DNA of 64,000 bases from CAIYRG01 sp036273455 (GCA_036273455.1 DASUHP010000041.1:1-64000), one strand, 5' to 3'. Positions 44,842 through 54,045 are shown, numbered from the stretch's first letter. Notes: generated from the letters alone by a model not told the origin. Made by a program: numbers and translations.

Positions 44842-45523
44842 CACCGAAGATATCGCCGCGCTCCAACAGCGTTTGGGGCATCATTTCGCCGATCCGGATC
44901 TGCTAAAACTGGCGCTCTCACATTCGAGCGCAGGGCGCACCGGCGATAATGAGAGGCTGGAATTCCTTGGCGATCGCGTCCTTGGCGTGGTCATCGCAGG
45001 GAAGCTTTACGCCGATTTCCCGAACGACGAGGAGGGGAGTCTCGCGGTGCGGCTGAACGCAATGGTTCGGCGCGACGCCTGCGCCAATGTCGCACGGGAC
45101 GCGGGACTTGCGCCCTACATTGTGATGGCGAGTTCGGAATCCTCGAGCGGCGGCCGGGAGAAGAGCGGAATTCTGGCCGGTGTTTGCGAAGCTGTTATTG
45201 CCGCGCTTTATCTGGACGGCGGACTGGACGCGGCCAAAGCATTCATCCTCCGCTATTGGCAGGTGATGTTCGAAGATAGTCTCCCCGAACTGCGGGACGC
45301 CAAGACGGCACTTCAGGAATGGGCGCAGTCAGGAGCCCTGCCGGACAAGCCACAACCGAAATACCGGCTCAAGAACCGCTCCGGGCCGGACCATGCACCG
45401 TTATTCAATGTCGAGGTCGAATTGCCGGGTTATGAGCCAGCGAGTGGTGAAGGATCAACCAAACGTGCTGCCGAACAGGCTGCCGCACGGACAATGCTGG
45501 TTCGACTGGGTCTGTGGACATGA
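44825..45523 (+). CDS. rnc: Ribonuclease III
   Basis: Cuts double-stranded RNA, including rRNA precursors. The protein has 232 residues. The catalytic signature is NERLEFLGDRVLG near residue 41; the second acidic site is in SGILAGVCEAVIAALYLD; a double-stranded RNA-binding domain occupies the last 75 residues (ALQEWAQSGALP, STKRAAEQAAA). I place the start at GTG 44825, the only suitable start near the conserved core; its ribosome site is poor. Earlier in-frame codons lie deep in lepB. It overlaps era by 4 bp. Confidence 0.95.
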   Translation: MKSSADTEDIAALQQRLGHHFADPDLLKLALSHSSAGRTGDNERLEFLGDRVLGVVIAGKLYADFPNDEEGSLAVRLNAMVRRDACANVARDAGLAPYIVMASSESSSGGREKSGILAGVCEAVIAALYLDGGLDAAKAFILRYWQVMFEDSLPELRDAKTALQEWAQSGALPDKPQPKYRLKNRSGPDHAPLFNVEVELPGYEPASGEGSTKRAAEQAAARTMLVRLGLWT

Positions 45524-46491
45524 CCGGGGTTGAGGACCAACAGGCCGAAACACGCTGCGGATTTGTGGCCATTCTCGGCGCACCAAATGCCGGCAAATCG
45601 ACTTTGGTCAATGCGCTGGTCGGCCAGAAAGTATCGATTGTTACACAAAAAATTCAAACCACGCGCGTTCCGGTGCGCGGCATTGCAATGCGCGGCCACA
45701 CGCAGATCATCTTTGTCGACACGCCCGGGATTTTTACTCCAAAGCGCCGGCTCGATCGGGCAATGGTGAGTGCGGCCTGGAAGGGCGCCGATAGTGCGGA
45801 CGCAATCCTGGTGGTGGTGGATGCCGCGGACGTGTCGTCGAAACCGCATGGCCACGCCGCGGCCGATACCAATTTGATTCTCGAGGGTTTGGGCGAGACT
45901 GAAAAACCACCAATTCTGGTGCTGAACAAAACCGATGCCATCCAGCGGGAATTGCTGCTGCCGCTCACCCAGGATTTGAGCTCGCGGTGTCACTTCTCAC
46001 AGGTGTTCATGATTTCGGCGGCCACCGGTGAAGGGCTCGCGGAGCTTCTGAATTGTTGCGCCGATTTGATGCCGAAAGGACCATTTCTGTACCCCGAGGA
46101 TCAGGCCGCCGACATTCCGTCGCGCCTGCTCGCGGCCGAAATCACGCGTGAAAAGCTCTATCTTCGTCTGCACGACGAATTGCCATATGCGTCCAGCGTT
46201 GTGACCGAGAGCTGGAAAGAGCAAAAAGACGGTTCTGTGCGAATCGATCAACTCATCCTGGTTCAGCGCCCAAATCAAAAGGCGATCGTCGTCGGCAAAG
46301 GCGGGCAGGCGATCAAGGCGATAGGTCAGGCAGCGCGCATTGAATTGGAGAATCTGTTTGGCCGCCGCGTTCATCTGTTTCTGCACGCCAAGGTGCTGGA
46401 GAACTGGCAGGATCGCCCCGCCTATTATCGCGAATGGGGGCTCGAATTTCCGGCAGAAGCTCAGCCGGCCGCGAAAACCCGGAGAACATGA
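45520..46491 (+). CDS. era: GTPase Era
   Basis: Checks and assists maturation of 16S rRNA and the 30S subunit. The protein has 323 residues. GTPase motifs: GAPNAGKST (G1), DTPG (G3), NKTD (G4) and SAATG (G5). The C-terminal KH domain has VVGKGGQAIKAIG. The ATG at 45520 overlaps the rnc stop (ATGA); a GTG six bases earlier is possible but less likely. It also overlaps recO. Confidence 0.98.
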   Translation: MTGVEDQQAETRCGFVAILGAPNAGKSTLVNALVGQKVSIVTQKIQTTRVPVRGIAMRGHTQIIFVDTPGIFTPKRRLDRAMVSAAWKGADSADAILVVVDAADVSSKPHGHAAADTNLILEGLGETEKPPILVLNKTDAIQRELLLPLTQDLSSRCHFSQVFMISAATGEGLAELLNCCADLMPKGPFLYPEDQAADIPSRLLAAEITREKLYLRLHDELPYASSVVTESWKEQKDGSVRIDQLILVQRPNQKAIVVGKGGQAIKAIGQAARIELENLFGRRVHLFLHAKVLENWQDRPAYYREWGLEFPAEAQPAAKTRRT

Positions 46492-47243
46492 ACGTGCAAT
46501 GGTCTGACGAAGCCATTGTGCTCTCTCTGCGGCCGCATGGTGAAACTGCGGGAATCCTCGAACTGCTGACGCGCATCCACGGCCGCCATCTCGGGGTCGT
46601 CCATGGCTGTTCGTCGTCGCGAATACGTGGCGCGCTCCAGCCCGGAAACCAGCTGAACGTCACCTGGCGGGCCCGTATTGCCGAACATCTGGGCGTCGTT
46701 GAAAGCGAATTGATGCGCACGCGCGCGTCGCAGTCTTTTGAAAGACGCAGCTCGCTGACGGGTTTGAATGCAGCCATTGCCATTGCGGCAGCGGTTCTGC
46801 CGGAGCGTGAACCGCATGAGGCCGCATATGATGGCCTCGGCGCCCTGCTCGATGCGGTTTCCGGTGGCGATCTCGCCGACTGGGGAGCGCTGTTTGTATA
46901 TTGGGAGTTGGGGCTATTGCACGAACTCGGTTTTGGCCTTGATCTGACCGCCTGTGCAGTGACCGGAACAACGGACGATCTCATCTATGTGTCGCCGCGG
47001 AGCGGACGCGCGGTTTCGCGTGCTGCCGGCCGGGAGTATAGCGACAGGCTTTTGCCATTGCCGCAATTTCTTGCCGGTACGGGGATCCAAGCGGATATGG
47101 CCGGTGTCGCGGCCGGACTACAGCTCACCGCGCATTTCCTGTCGCGCTGGGTGCTCAGTCCCTACGGCAAGGAGATTCCCTTTGCGCGGCAGCGACTGGC
47201 GGATCTGGCCACCCTTAGCAGCGATCCGCATTTCAGTGAGTGA
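46488..47243 (+). CDS. recO: DNA repair protein RecO
   Basis: Loads RecA on SSB-coated gaps in the RecFOR pathway. The protein has 251 residues. An N-terminal OB fold begins MNVQWSDEAIVLSLRPHGE. A helical middle part contains WGALFVYWELGLLHELGFGLDL, where the family motif lies. The zinc-binding cysteines found in many RecO proteins are largely absent, with one Cys in LDLTACAV, which is common in this class. The ATG overlaps the era stop; GGAGAAC precedes it. Confidence 0.95.
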   Translation: MNVQWSDEAIVLSLRPHGETAGILELLTRIHGRHLGVVHGCSSSRIRGALQPGNQLNVTWRARIAEHLGVVESELMRTRASQSFERRSSLTGLNAAIAIAAAVLPEREPHEAAYDGLGALLDAVSGGDLADWGALFVYWELGLLHELGFGLDLTACAVTGTTDDLIYVSPRSGRAVSRAAGREYSDRLLPLPQFLAGTGIQADMAGVAAGLQLTAHFLSRWVLSPYGKEIPFARQRLADLATLSSDPHFSE

Positions 47244-49492
47244 CGAAAATGGATGATGTTCCGCAAGCCGACGATATCAGACCAGAACCACTTTCCCGGG
47301 CCTTATCGGAGCGGTATCTGGCCTATGCGCTATCGACAATTACATCGCGCGCCTTGCCGGATGCCCGCGATGGGCTAAAGCCGGTGCACCGGCGGCTGCT
47401 TTATGCGATGCGCGAACTCGGCCTCAATCCGGCGGCCGGTTTCAAGAAATGCGCCCGCGTCGTGGGCGATGTGATCGGCAAATTTCATCCTCATGGCGAT
47501 CAGGCGGTTTACGATGCGCTGGTCCGGTTGGCGCAGGACTTTGCCGTACGTTATCCGCTGGTCGAGGGGCAGGGCAATTTCGGCAATGTCGACGGGGATA
47601 ACCCCGCCGCCATGCGTTACACGGAAAGCCGCCTGACTGCGCTTGCGAGTGCTCTGCTCGATGGCATCGACGAGGACGCGGTCGATTTCCGCGCGACTTA
47701 CGACGGCGAGGATCGCGAACCCATTGTACTGCCTGCGGCGTTTCCGAACCTGCTCGCCAATGGCGCCACCGGCATTGCCGTCGGCATGGCGACTTCGATT
47801 CCGCCGCACAATCTCGGAGAACTGTGCCAGGCAGTGATCGCACTCATTGAAAATCCAAATGTGCAGGACCGCACGATTTTCAAATTTGTGAAAGGCCCGG
47901 ATTTTCCCACCGGCGGCGTTATTGTCGACGATCCCGCAGCCATAAGGACGGCCTACAGCACCGGCAGGGGAAGTTTTCGTGTGCGGGCACGATGGCGCCG
48001 CGAAGAGGGTGCGCGTGGCGCCTGGAATGTCGTGGTCGACGAGATTCCCTATCAAGTCCAGAAATCGAAGCTGATCGAACGCATCGCCGAACTGATCGAA
48101 CAGAAAAAAATTCCGGCGCTCGACGATATCCGCGACGAGTCCACGGAGGACATCCGCATTGTCCTGGTGCCGAAGTCCAGAACCATGGATCCGGACATAT
48201 TGATGGAACAGCTGTTCCGGGAAACCGAGCTGGAATCCCGGGTGCCGCTAAACCTCAATGTACTCGACCGCGGCCTCGTGCCTCGCGTGATGAGTCTGCG
48301 GGAGGCGTTGCAGGCATTCATCGATCATCGGCGAGAAGTGCTCGGCCGCCGCAGCCGACACCGGCTGGCGAAAATCGCCGACCGGCTGGAAGTGCTGGAG
48401 GCATATCTCGCCGTCTATCTGAATATCGACAAAGTCATTCGCATTATCCGCACTGAGGATGAACCGAAGCCCAAATTGATGAAGGCGTTCAAACTATCCG
48501 AACGGCAGGCAGAAGCCATCCTGAACATGCGGCTAAGGTCGTTGCGCAAGCTGGAAGAAACCGAAATCCGTCGCGAACACGATGCGCTCATAAAAGAGCA
48601 AAAGGAGTTGAACCGGCTGCTCAAGTCCGAAAAGCTTCAATCGGAAAAGCTCATCGATGAGATCAAGTCCATCGACGGCCAATTCGGACAGTCAACGGTG
48701 ATCGGCAAACGGCGCACCGTGATCACCGGACAAAAGGAACTCGAACAGATTCTCGCCAAGGCGGACGAAGCGGCCGAAGTCATCGCTGCCGTGCAGCGCG
48801 AGCCGATCACCGTCGTGTGTTCGGAGAAGCTGTGGGTTCGGACGCTGAAGGGGCAGCAGGAGGAGAATGACAGCATCAAATATCGCGAAGGCGACAAGCG
48901 CCGTTTCTGGGTCCATGCCGAGACAACGGACCGCCTGATGCTGTTTGCGACCGATGGCAGGTTCTTCACGCTCGATTGTTCAAAGCTTCCGGGCGGGCGC
49001 GGTCTCGGAGAACCTATACGCGACTTCATCGACTTGCCGCCGGAAGCCGATATCGTCGCAGCCTTCGTCCACAGCGAGGGGCGAAAACTCCTGCTGGCGG
49101 CAACGTCCGGTCATGGATTCGTCACGGACGAAGACACCGCCGTCGCGATGACTCGCTCCGGAAAAAAAGTCATGAATGTACCAGCGGGTGTCGAGGCAGC
49201 CGTGTGCCGGGTCGCAGCCGGAGACATGGCCGCGGTGATCGGCGAGAACCGCAAATTGCTGGTCTTCCCCCTGAGCGAAGTTCCGGAACTGGCGCGCGGC
49301 CGCGGCGTGATTCTGCAGCGCTACAAGGACGCAAGACTCAGCGACGCCTGTGCGTTCGACCGCAAGGACGGATTGCGCGATGCCAATGGGCGCGTGTTCA
49401 CGGCCGCCGAACTCAAGGAGTATATTGGCGAACGCAGCCATGCCGGCCGAATTGTGCCGCGCGGCTTCGCCAAGTCGAATAAGTTCAGTTAA
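47240..49492 (+). CDS. parC: DNA topoisomerase IV subunit A
   Basis: Decatenates replicated chromosomes with ParE. The protein has 750 residues. The catalytic tyrosine is in AAMRYTESRLT, the winged-helix region in PHGDQAVYDALVRLAQDF, and the GyrA-like gate and C-terminal beta-pinwheel blades follow (GRGLGEPIRDFI). The quinolone-pocket serine of E. coli ParC is replaced by Gln (PHGDQ). The GTG at 47240 overlaps the recO stop (GTGA); ATG 47249 is the alternative. Confidence 0.97.
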   Translation: MTKMDDVPQADDIRPEPLSRALSERYLAYALSTITSRALPDARDGLKPVHRRLLYAMRELGLNPAAGFKKCARVVGDVIGKFHPHGDQAVYDALVRLAQDFAVRYPLVEGQGNFGNVDGDNPAAMRYTESRLTALASALLDGIDEDAVDFRATYDGEDREPIVLPAAFPNLLANGATGIAVGMATSIPPHNLGELCQAVIALIENPNVQDRTIFKFVKGPDFPTGGVIVDDPAAIRTAYSTGRGSFRVRARWRREEGARGAWNVVVDEIPYQVQKSKLIERIAELIEQKKIPALDDIRDESTEDIRIVLVPKSRTMDPDILMEQLFRETELESRVPLNLNVLDRGLVPRVMSLREALQAFIDHRREVLGRRSRHRLAKIADRLEVLEAYLAVYLNIDKVIRIIRTEDEPKPKLMKAFKLSERQAEAILNMRLRSLRKLEETEIRREHDALIKEQKELNRLLKSEKLQSEKLIDEIKSIDGQFGQSTVIGKRRTVITGQKELEQILAKADEAAEVIAAVQREPITVVCSEKLWVRTLKGQQEENDSIKYREGDKRRFWVHAETTDRLMLFATDGRFFTLDCSKLPGGRGLGEPIRDFIDLPPEADIVAAFVHSEGRKLLLAATSGHGFVTDEDTAVAMTRSGKKVMNVPAGVEAAVCRVAAGDMAAVIGENRKLLVFPLSEVPELARGRGVILQRYKDARLSDACAFDRKDGLRDANGRVFTAAELKEYIGERSHAGRIVPRGFAKSNKFS

Positions 49493-49502
49493 GCCTTTGA
49501 CT

Positions 49503-51137
49503 CTACGCGAGTGGCATTGCGCGAGCGATGATTGCATCGACATCCGTGCTGTCGGCGAATGCGCCGTAAGTGAAATGAAGATCGTCGCCGAGTCGCGACG
49601 CACAAAACAGATCCGCGTCCGCCGGCGGCGCATAGCGCAACATCAGACTCGCTTCGAGCAGTACGGCAATACGTTCGGAGATTCGGCGAGCGTTTTCTTC
49701 GCCGGCATTGTTGAATAAAGAGGTCAGACCCGAAATGGCTTTGTCGAAATGCCGGTTCGCGCCTGCGGCGAGCTTCAGTTCCGAAAGCAACACATCCATC
49801 GCGCCACTATGGCGTGCCATCGCTCGAAGCACGTCGAGGCAGATGACATTTCCGGAACCCTCCCAGATTCCGTTCAGCGGCGCCTGGCGATAAAACCGGG
49901 CAATCGGCCATTCTTCGACGTAACCACCGCCACCGTGGCACTCCATACATTCCGCGACGTGGCCGACGACGCGCTTGTTCAGCCAGAATTTGGCGATCGG
50001 AGTGGCGAGGCGGGAAAAGAGCTGCTGCGATTCGTCATGCTGCATTTCATCGAAGCTCCGCGACAGCCGGAAAGCGAGCATGGTGGCTGCTTCGGCCTCA
50101 ACGGCGAGGTCGGCCATAACACGGCGCATCAGCGGCTGATCGATCAGCAGCTTGCCGAAGGCGCTCCGGTGCGACGTATGCCACACCGCCTGCGCGAGAG
50201 CCGTTTGCATGAAAGCTGCGGGCGCGACAGCGCAGTCGAGCCGCGTGTGATGCACCATATCTATCAGGGTACGAATCCCCCGGCCTTCTTCACCGATCAG
50301 CACCGCTTCGGCCCCGTGATATTCGATCTCGGACGACGCGTTCGCACGGTCGCCGAGCTTGTCCTTTAAACGTATGAGGTGAATGCCGTTGTGCTTCCCG
50401 TCGCGGCGCATCCGCGGCGCCAGAAAGCAGGTCAGACCATTGGAGGTCTGCGCCAGCGTCAGGAACGCGTCCGACATCGGCGCGGAGCAGAACCATTTGT
50501 GTCCGTCCAGCCGATACCAGCCGCTATCCAGCGGCTCTGCCCGCGTGGTGTTTGCGCGCAGGTCGGACCCACCCTGTTTCTCGGTCATCGCCATACCCAC
50601 CGTCACGCCACGTTTCATACCTGCCTGACGCATGGATGGATCGTATTCGGCAGCGGCGATCGCCGGGATCCATTCCGCTGCCGTTTCGGGTGCATGCTTC
50701 AGCGCTGCCGGAGCGGCATAGGTCATGGTCACAGGACAGCATGTGGATGGTTCGACTTTGGCGAGGATATATTCAAGCGCCGCATGCAGGGTATGGCCGC
50801 ACCGCTCGCCCCGCCATGGCGCGGCCGAAGTTCCGCACCTAAGCGCCTCACTCATCACCGCGTGATAGGCGGGGTGGTATTCCACGCAATCAATGCGCCG
50901 GCCGTAGCGGTCATGGCTACGCAGTTCCGGCGTATGCCGATGGATCGTCGCAGCCATCTCCCACATTCCCGCGGCCCCCATGGCGGCGCCGAATTCATCC
51001 AGGCGTGCTGTTTCGATCGCCGGCCCTTCGCGTTGGATCGCCTCGGTCAGCACGCGGTCGCCGGCGAAAAGGTTGATGTTCTCGAAGCGCGGGGGCTGGT
51101 TGGCCACGTCGTCCGTGCACGTTCCATTCTTTCTCAT
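49503..51137 (-). CDS. AidB-like acyl-CoA dehydrogenase family protein
   Basis: The protein has 544 residues, the same size as E. coli AidB. It begins with the AidB-like N-terminal extension (NQPPRFENINLFAGDRVLTEA) and a DNA-binding-type C-terminal half. The flavin core has MTEKQGGSDLRANTTRA, HKWFCSAPMSDAF and ECHGGGGYVEEWPIARFYR, followed by LNGIWEGSGNVICLDVLR with the catalytic glutamate position. AidB is linked to alkylation damage (family knowledge). No Ada-box-like motif was recognised upstream. Only 10 bp separate its stop from parC. Confidence 0.85.
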   Translation of the reverse strand: MRKNGTCTDDVANQPPRFENINLFAGDRVLTEAIQREGPAIETARLDEFGAAMGAAGMWEMAATIHRHTPELRSHDRYGRRIDCVEYHPAYHAVMSEALRCGTSAAPWRGERCGHTLHAALEYILAKVEPSTCCPVTMTYAAPAALKHAPETAAEWIPAIAAAEYDPSMRQAGMKRGVTVGMAMTEKQGGSDLRANTTRAEPLDSGWYRLDGHKWFCSAPMSDAFLTLAQTSNGLTCFLAPRMRRDGKHNGIHLIRLKDKLGDRANASSEIEYHGAEAVLIGEEGRGIRTLIDMVHHTRLDCAVAPAAFMQTALAQAVWHTSHRSAFGKLLIDQPLMRRVMADLAVEAEAATMLAFRLSRSFDEMQHDESQQLFSRLATPIAKFWLNKRVVGHVAECMECHGGGGYVEEWPIARFYRQAPLNGIWEGSGNVICLDVLRAMARHSGAMDVLLSELKLAAGANRHFDKAISGLTSLFNNAGEENARRISERIAVLLEASLMLRYAPPADADLFCASRLGDDLHFTYGAFADSTDVDAIIARAMPLA

Positions 51138-51259
51138 GTGCTTAAGCCCAAGCCTTCGGATGACACAGTTTGGTCACGGCAACCCATCGGAGCAATGCGC
51201 ATTTACGGTAACGGAGATGAGAGGAGATCACGCGCAAATTCAGTCGCGCGATTGCCGTC

Positions 51260-52078
51260 ATGCAGGTCGTACGCAGTCTGTTATTTGCACTGGCAATATG
51301 TGCAGTAGCGCCCATTGCCGGTCAGTCTGCCACTGCGGCACCGAGACATGAAGAGAGCTTCACGCCGGTTCCACTGTCGCACGCGTCCGCAGATGCGAAA
51401 ACGCTGTGGTCAAGGCTCAAATCCGGACTTTCTCCCGAGCTGTACACGAACTTTGACCTGTTCATTTACGTGAACAAGGCTGAGCAGGGTCCCTGGGCTC
51501 AGCACCTCTACGCCTTCGCCAAACCGTCGGGGCTAAATCCCGATGCCGAAATGATCTTGATGATGGACACGGCTGCATCCACCGGCCGCGAGACAATGGA
51601 GCACGCGAAAGACGGCCAGTTTGTTTCAACGGCGACACCGGCCGGCTTCTATGAACTCGACCCGCAACGTTTCGAGACCGGCCACCATTCCCGGCAGTGG
51701 CAGGAAGACATGCCGAATTCCATGTTCTTCAACTGGCAGAATAAAGGCGTGCAAACCGGGCTTGCCATCCATGGCGTCAGCGACGCGCCTTCCATCGCGG
51801 CGCTCGGGCATCGCGCGAGCGCCGGGTGTGTTCAGATTTCGCTGGATGCTTCGCGCGAGTTGTTCAACTTCATCACTGGCGATTTCGAAGGAGAGGTCGG
51901 CCAGTTTGCCTATGACAAGAAAAAGCGGACCATCAGCAACACCGGCGAATTCGCGCGCGGGGCAGACGGCAAAATCGTCATGGCCCATGGCTATCGGGTG
52001 CTCGTCATTGTTGAGGATCTGGAGAACGGCCTCCTGACCTCGCAGCTTGCCACTCCGCAAATGAGCCACCAGGGGTGA
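51260..52078 (+). CDS. Exported L,D-transpeptidase-like protein (YkuD fold)
   Basis: The protein has 272 residues. A signal peptide ends near SATAA (residue 27). The catalytic core shows LAIHGVSD (H171) and ALGHRASAGCVQIS (C190), corresponding to the His...S-x-G-C motif of L,D-transpeptidases. The final RxS/HGC form is altered to SAGC and the usual second arginine is replaced by glutamine. It may still cross-link peptidoglycan or attach proteins to it, or be a relative with changed activity. The N-terminal 90 residues have no match I recognise. Confidence 0.75.
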   Translation: MQVVRSLLFALAICAVAPIAGQSATAAPRHEESFTPVPLSHASADAKTLWSRLKSGLSPELYTNFDLFIYVNKAEQGPWAQHLYAFAKPSGLNPDAEMILMMDTAASTGRETMEHAKDGQFVSTATPAGFYELDPQRFETGHHSRQWQEDMPNSMFFNWQNKGVQTGLAIHGVSDAPSIAALGHRASAGCVQISLDASRELFNFITGDFEGEVGQFAYDKKKRTISNTGEFARGADGKIVMAHGYRVLVIVEDLENGLLTSQLATPQMSHQG

Positions 52079-52121
52079 ACCCCGGCCGCCCGGCCATTCC
52101 GTCGGTTCAGGCGATTTCCGG

Positions 52122-52205
52122 TCAGGCGTGCCCGCTTATAAGCCAGATAATGATGATGATCGGGATGGGAATCCCAATCAGCCATAGCAACAGTGAGCGC
52201 ATCAT
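52122..52205 (-). CDS. Very small hydrophobic peptide
   Basis: A double ATG at 52205/52202 opens a 27-codon reading, MMRSLLLWLIGIPIPIIIII then WLISGHA, ending at TGA. It is a single hydrophobic helix with a GIPIP turn. It lies in the 193-bp gap between the transpeptidase and rlmB and is below usual gene-call limits. The ribosome site is weak (GAGAG). The composition is far from random and suggests a real membrane peptide, but no expression evidence is available from sequence. Confidence 0.5.
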   Translation of the reverse strand: MMRSLLLWLIGIPIPIIIIIWLISGHA

Positions 52206-52271
52206 TGAGCTCTCGAGTTTCGCGGATAGGTAAATAAGGCTGACCACAACTCTGTTCCCGGTACTGAGCAA

Positions 52272-53060
52272 TTATTTCGCAGAACGTGCGATCTCGTAAA
52301 GGGCGATCGCCGCCGCGTTCGACACGTTCAGGCTCTCGATTTTGCCACGCATGGGAATATGGGCGGTGATGTCGCAGCGCTCGCGGACCAAACGCCGGAC
52401 GCCACTGCCTTCCGCCCCGAGTACGAGGGCGACATCATTTCCATTGAGCGCTGCACGGATGTCCTCAGGTCCATCCGCGGCCAGCGCAATGCGCCAGATG
52501 CCGAACCTGGCCATATCCTCCAGAGCACGGGCGATGTTCACGACCGTAATACGGGGGATCTGATCCAGCGCGCCCGATGCCGCCTTGGCGAGCACGCCGG
52601 ATTCGGGCGGCGAGTGCCGCGCCTGCACGACCACCCCGGTGAAACCAAATGCCGCAGCCGAGCGAAGGATCGCTCCCTCGTTGTGGGGGTCGGTGATTTG
52701 GTCGAGGACTGCGAACCGCCGGGTCCCGGGGGGGCTGGTTTCAATCACTTCGTCGAGATCGCGTTCGGGCAGGGGTTCGCATAACAGCGCAACGCCCTGA
52801 TGGACGGCATCTTTCGGAAGCGCCTGCGCGATCTTTTGCGGATTGCAAATCTCCGTGGGAACTTCGCCCAGAACTCCTTCCAGCTTGGGCGCGACGGCTT
52901 CCGCCAGTAAGGCGCGGGTGATTGTCCGCGTCGGGTTTCCAAGCGCCGCCCGCGCGGCGTGGAAGCCATAGAGCCAATAGCCTCGTCCCGATAGCGCTCT
53001 GCGCTGGTCAATACGAGAGGGACGATCCCGGTGGGTCATTCGCGAGCCAAAAGCACGCAT
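52272..53060 (-). CDS. rlmB: 23S rRNA 2'-O-methyltransferase RlmB
   Basis: SpoU-family methyltransferase that modifies G2251 of 23S rRNA. The protein has 262 residues. A short N-terminal substrate-binding domain (YGFHAARAALGNPTRTI) is followed by the knotted SPOUT domain with LDQITDPHNEGAILRSA, LVLGAEGSGVRRLVRE and IPMRGKIESLNVSNAAAIALYE. I start at ATG 53060, which has GGAG upstream; ATG 53039 is possible. rlmB in front of tRNA-Tyr is a frequent alphaproteobacterial order. Confidence 0.95.
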   Translation of the reverse strand: MRAFGSRMTHRDRPSRIDQRRALSGRGYWLYGFHAARAALGNPTRTITRALLAEAVAPKLEGVLGEVPTEICNPQKIAQALPKDAVHQGVALLCEPLPERDLDEVIETSPPGTRRFAVLDQITDPHNEGAILRSAAAFGFTGVVVQARHSPPESGVLAKAASGALDQIPRITVVNIARALEDMARFGIWRIALAADGPEDIRAALNGNDVALVLGAEGSGVRRLVRERCDITAHIPMRGKIESLNVSNAAAIALYEIARSAK

Positions 53061-53137
53061 TTCGTGGCTCCACAAGGGCTTCCTTTGACAAGTTCCGCCG
53101 CACGTTGAAAGCGTCACCTATGCCAGCGATTATCCTG

Positions 53138-53166
53138 TTGACAGCAGCAAACATTTAACCAATATG
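53138..53166 (+). promoter_or_regulatory. Predicted strong promoter for the tRNA/secE/ribosomal operon
   Basis: A perfect -35 TTGACA (53138-53143) is followed after 17 bp by AATATG (53161-53166), or CAATAT after 16. It lies about 130 bp before tRNA-Tyr in the 235-bp gap after rlmB and reads toward the tRNAs. A GC-rich stretch follows the -10, as in stringently controlled promoters. Position and strength fit, but start-site data are lacking. Confidence 0.55.
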
Positions 53167-53295
53167 CGCGGTCCGCAGACTTCCTCCGGAGCAGAATGCG
53201 CTTGCCGGCTGTCATGTCTATTTGTCAGCCGGTTTTTTGGCATGAACTTAGGGCGAATGCGGCCAGGGTGCAGGGATTTAGACGCCATCTTCAAC

Positions 53296-53380
53296 GGGGG
53301 AGTGTCCCGAGCGGCAAAGGGGGCGGACTGTAAATCCGCTGGCGCAGCCTTCGTAGGTTCGAGTCCTACCTCCCCCACCA
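53296..53380 (+). tRNA. tRNA-Tyr (GUA)
   Basis: The acceptor stem GGGGGAG/CTCCCCC pairs fully, with discriminator A and an encoded CCA. The anticodon stem GCGGA/TCCGC encloses loop CTGTAAA with anticodon GTA at 53330-53332. A long variable arm of about 14 nt fits a class II tRNA. T-arm TAGG TTCGAGT CCTA is normal. 85 nt. Confidence 0.97.
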
Positions 53381-53575
53381 GCCTTCGCTCGAGAAGCGAG
53401 TGACGGCTGCCGCGCCGAAGCACGGGTGAGTTACGGCGAGCTACGGCTCGGCAAGCGGCCAGAGTTCCGAGGTTCTATTCGGATTGGTCCGCCAGTCGAA
53501 GAGGAACGGATCGAAGAAAGGGAGTGGGTCTGAAACTTGACGGTCAACCCGATGTGCGTTGGCCGCGAACGGGCC

Positions 53576-53649
53576 GCGGGTGTAGCTCAATGGTAGAGCA
53601 GCAGCCTTCCAAGCTGAATACGAGGGTTCGATTCCCTTCACCCGCTCCA
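53576..53649 (+). tRNA. tRNA-Gly (UCC)
   Basis: Acceptor stem GCGGGTG/CACCCGC, discriminator T, encoded CCA. D arm GCTC AATGGTA GAGC. Anticodon loop CTTCCAA with anticodon TCC at 53608-53610. T arm AGGGT-TCGATTC-CCT. The first anticodon-stem pair (27-43) is G-A; the other four pair. 74 nt. Confidence 0.96.
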
Positions 53650-53704
53650 GAATACCGCCGCTGACCGTCACCACGGAGGCCGCGGACAGGTTGGTTGAAT
53701 GCAC

Positions 53705-53780
<76 letters not shown>

Positions 53781-53805
53781 GACTATCGCGACGAGTACGG
53801 AACAA

Positions 53806-54045
53806 ATGGCAGACGAAACATCGAGAGAACTGACGCCCGCCCCCGGCGGACCGAGACGCGGCGGGCCGGTACAGTTCTTTCAGGAAGTCCGGCGCGAGAC
53901 CTCGAAAGTCACGTGGCCAACCTGGCGGGAGACCTATCTCACCACGATCATGGTCATCATCATGGTGGTGGTGACCATGGTGTTTTTCGCGGTGGTCGAT
54001 TACGGGCTTGGCGTTTTGCTCAACTTCCTGTTGGGCATCCGCTGA
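53806..54045 (+). CDS. secE: Preprotein translocase subunit SecE
   Basis: Clamps SecY in the Sec channel. The protein has 79 residues and one membrane helix (about 44-70, TTIMVIIMVVVTMVFFAVV), preceded by the conserved amphipathic segment QFFQEVRRETSKVTWPTWRE. It is the short single-helix form. I use ATG 53806, just after tRNA-Trp; the longer frame runs through the tRNA. Confidence 0.97.
   Translation: MADETSRELTPAPGGPRRGGPVQFFQEVRRETSKVTWPTWRETYLTTIMVIIMVVVTMVFFAVVDYGLGVLLNFLLGIR

Noticed and set aside
47480..47560. Gln at the quinolone-pocket serine of ParC taken as acquired resistance
   Set aside because: To my knowledge alphaproteobacterial ParC proteins commonly have GDQ here, so it is a lineage feature rather than a resistance mutation.
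53381..53575. A possible tRNA-Thr between tRNA-Tyr and tRNA-Gly
   Set aside because: No acceptor/T-arm pattern is present; the spacer shows only imperfect stem-loops such as CAGCC/GGCTG.
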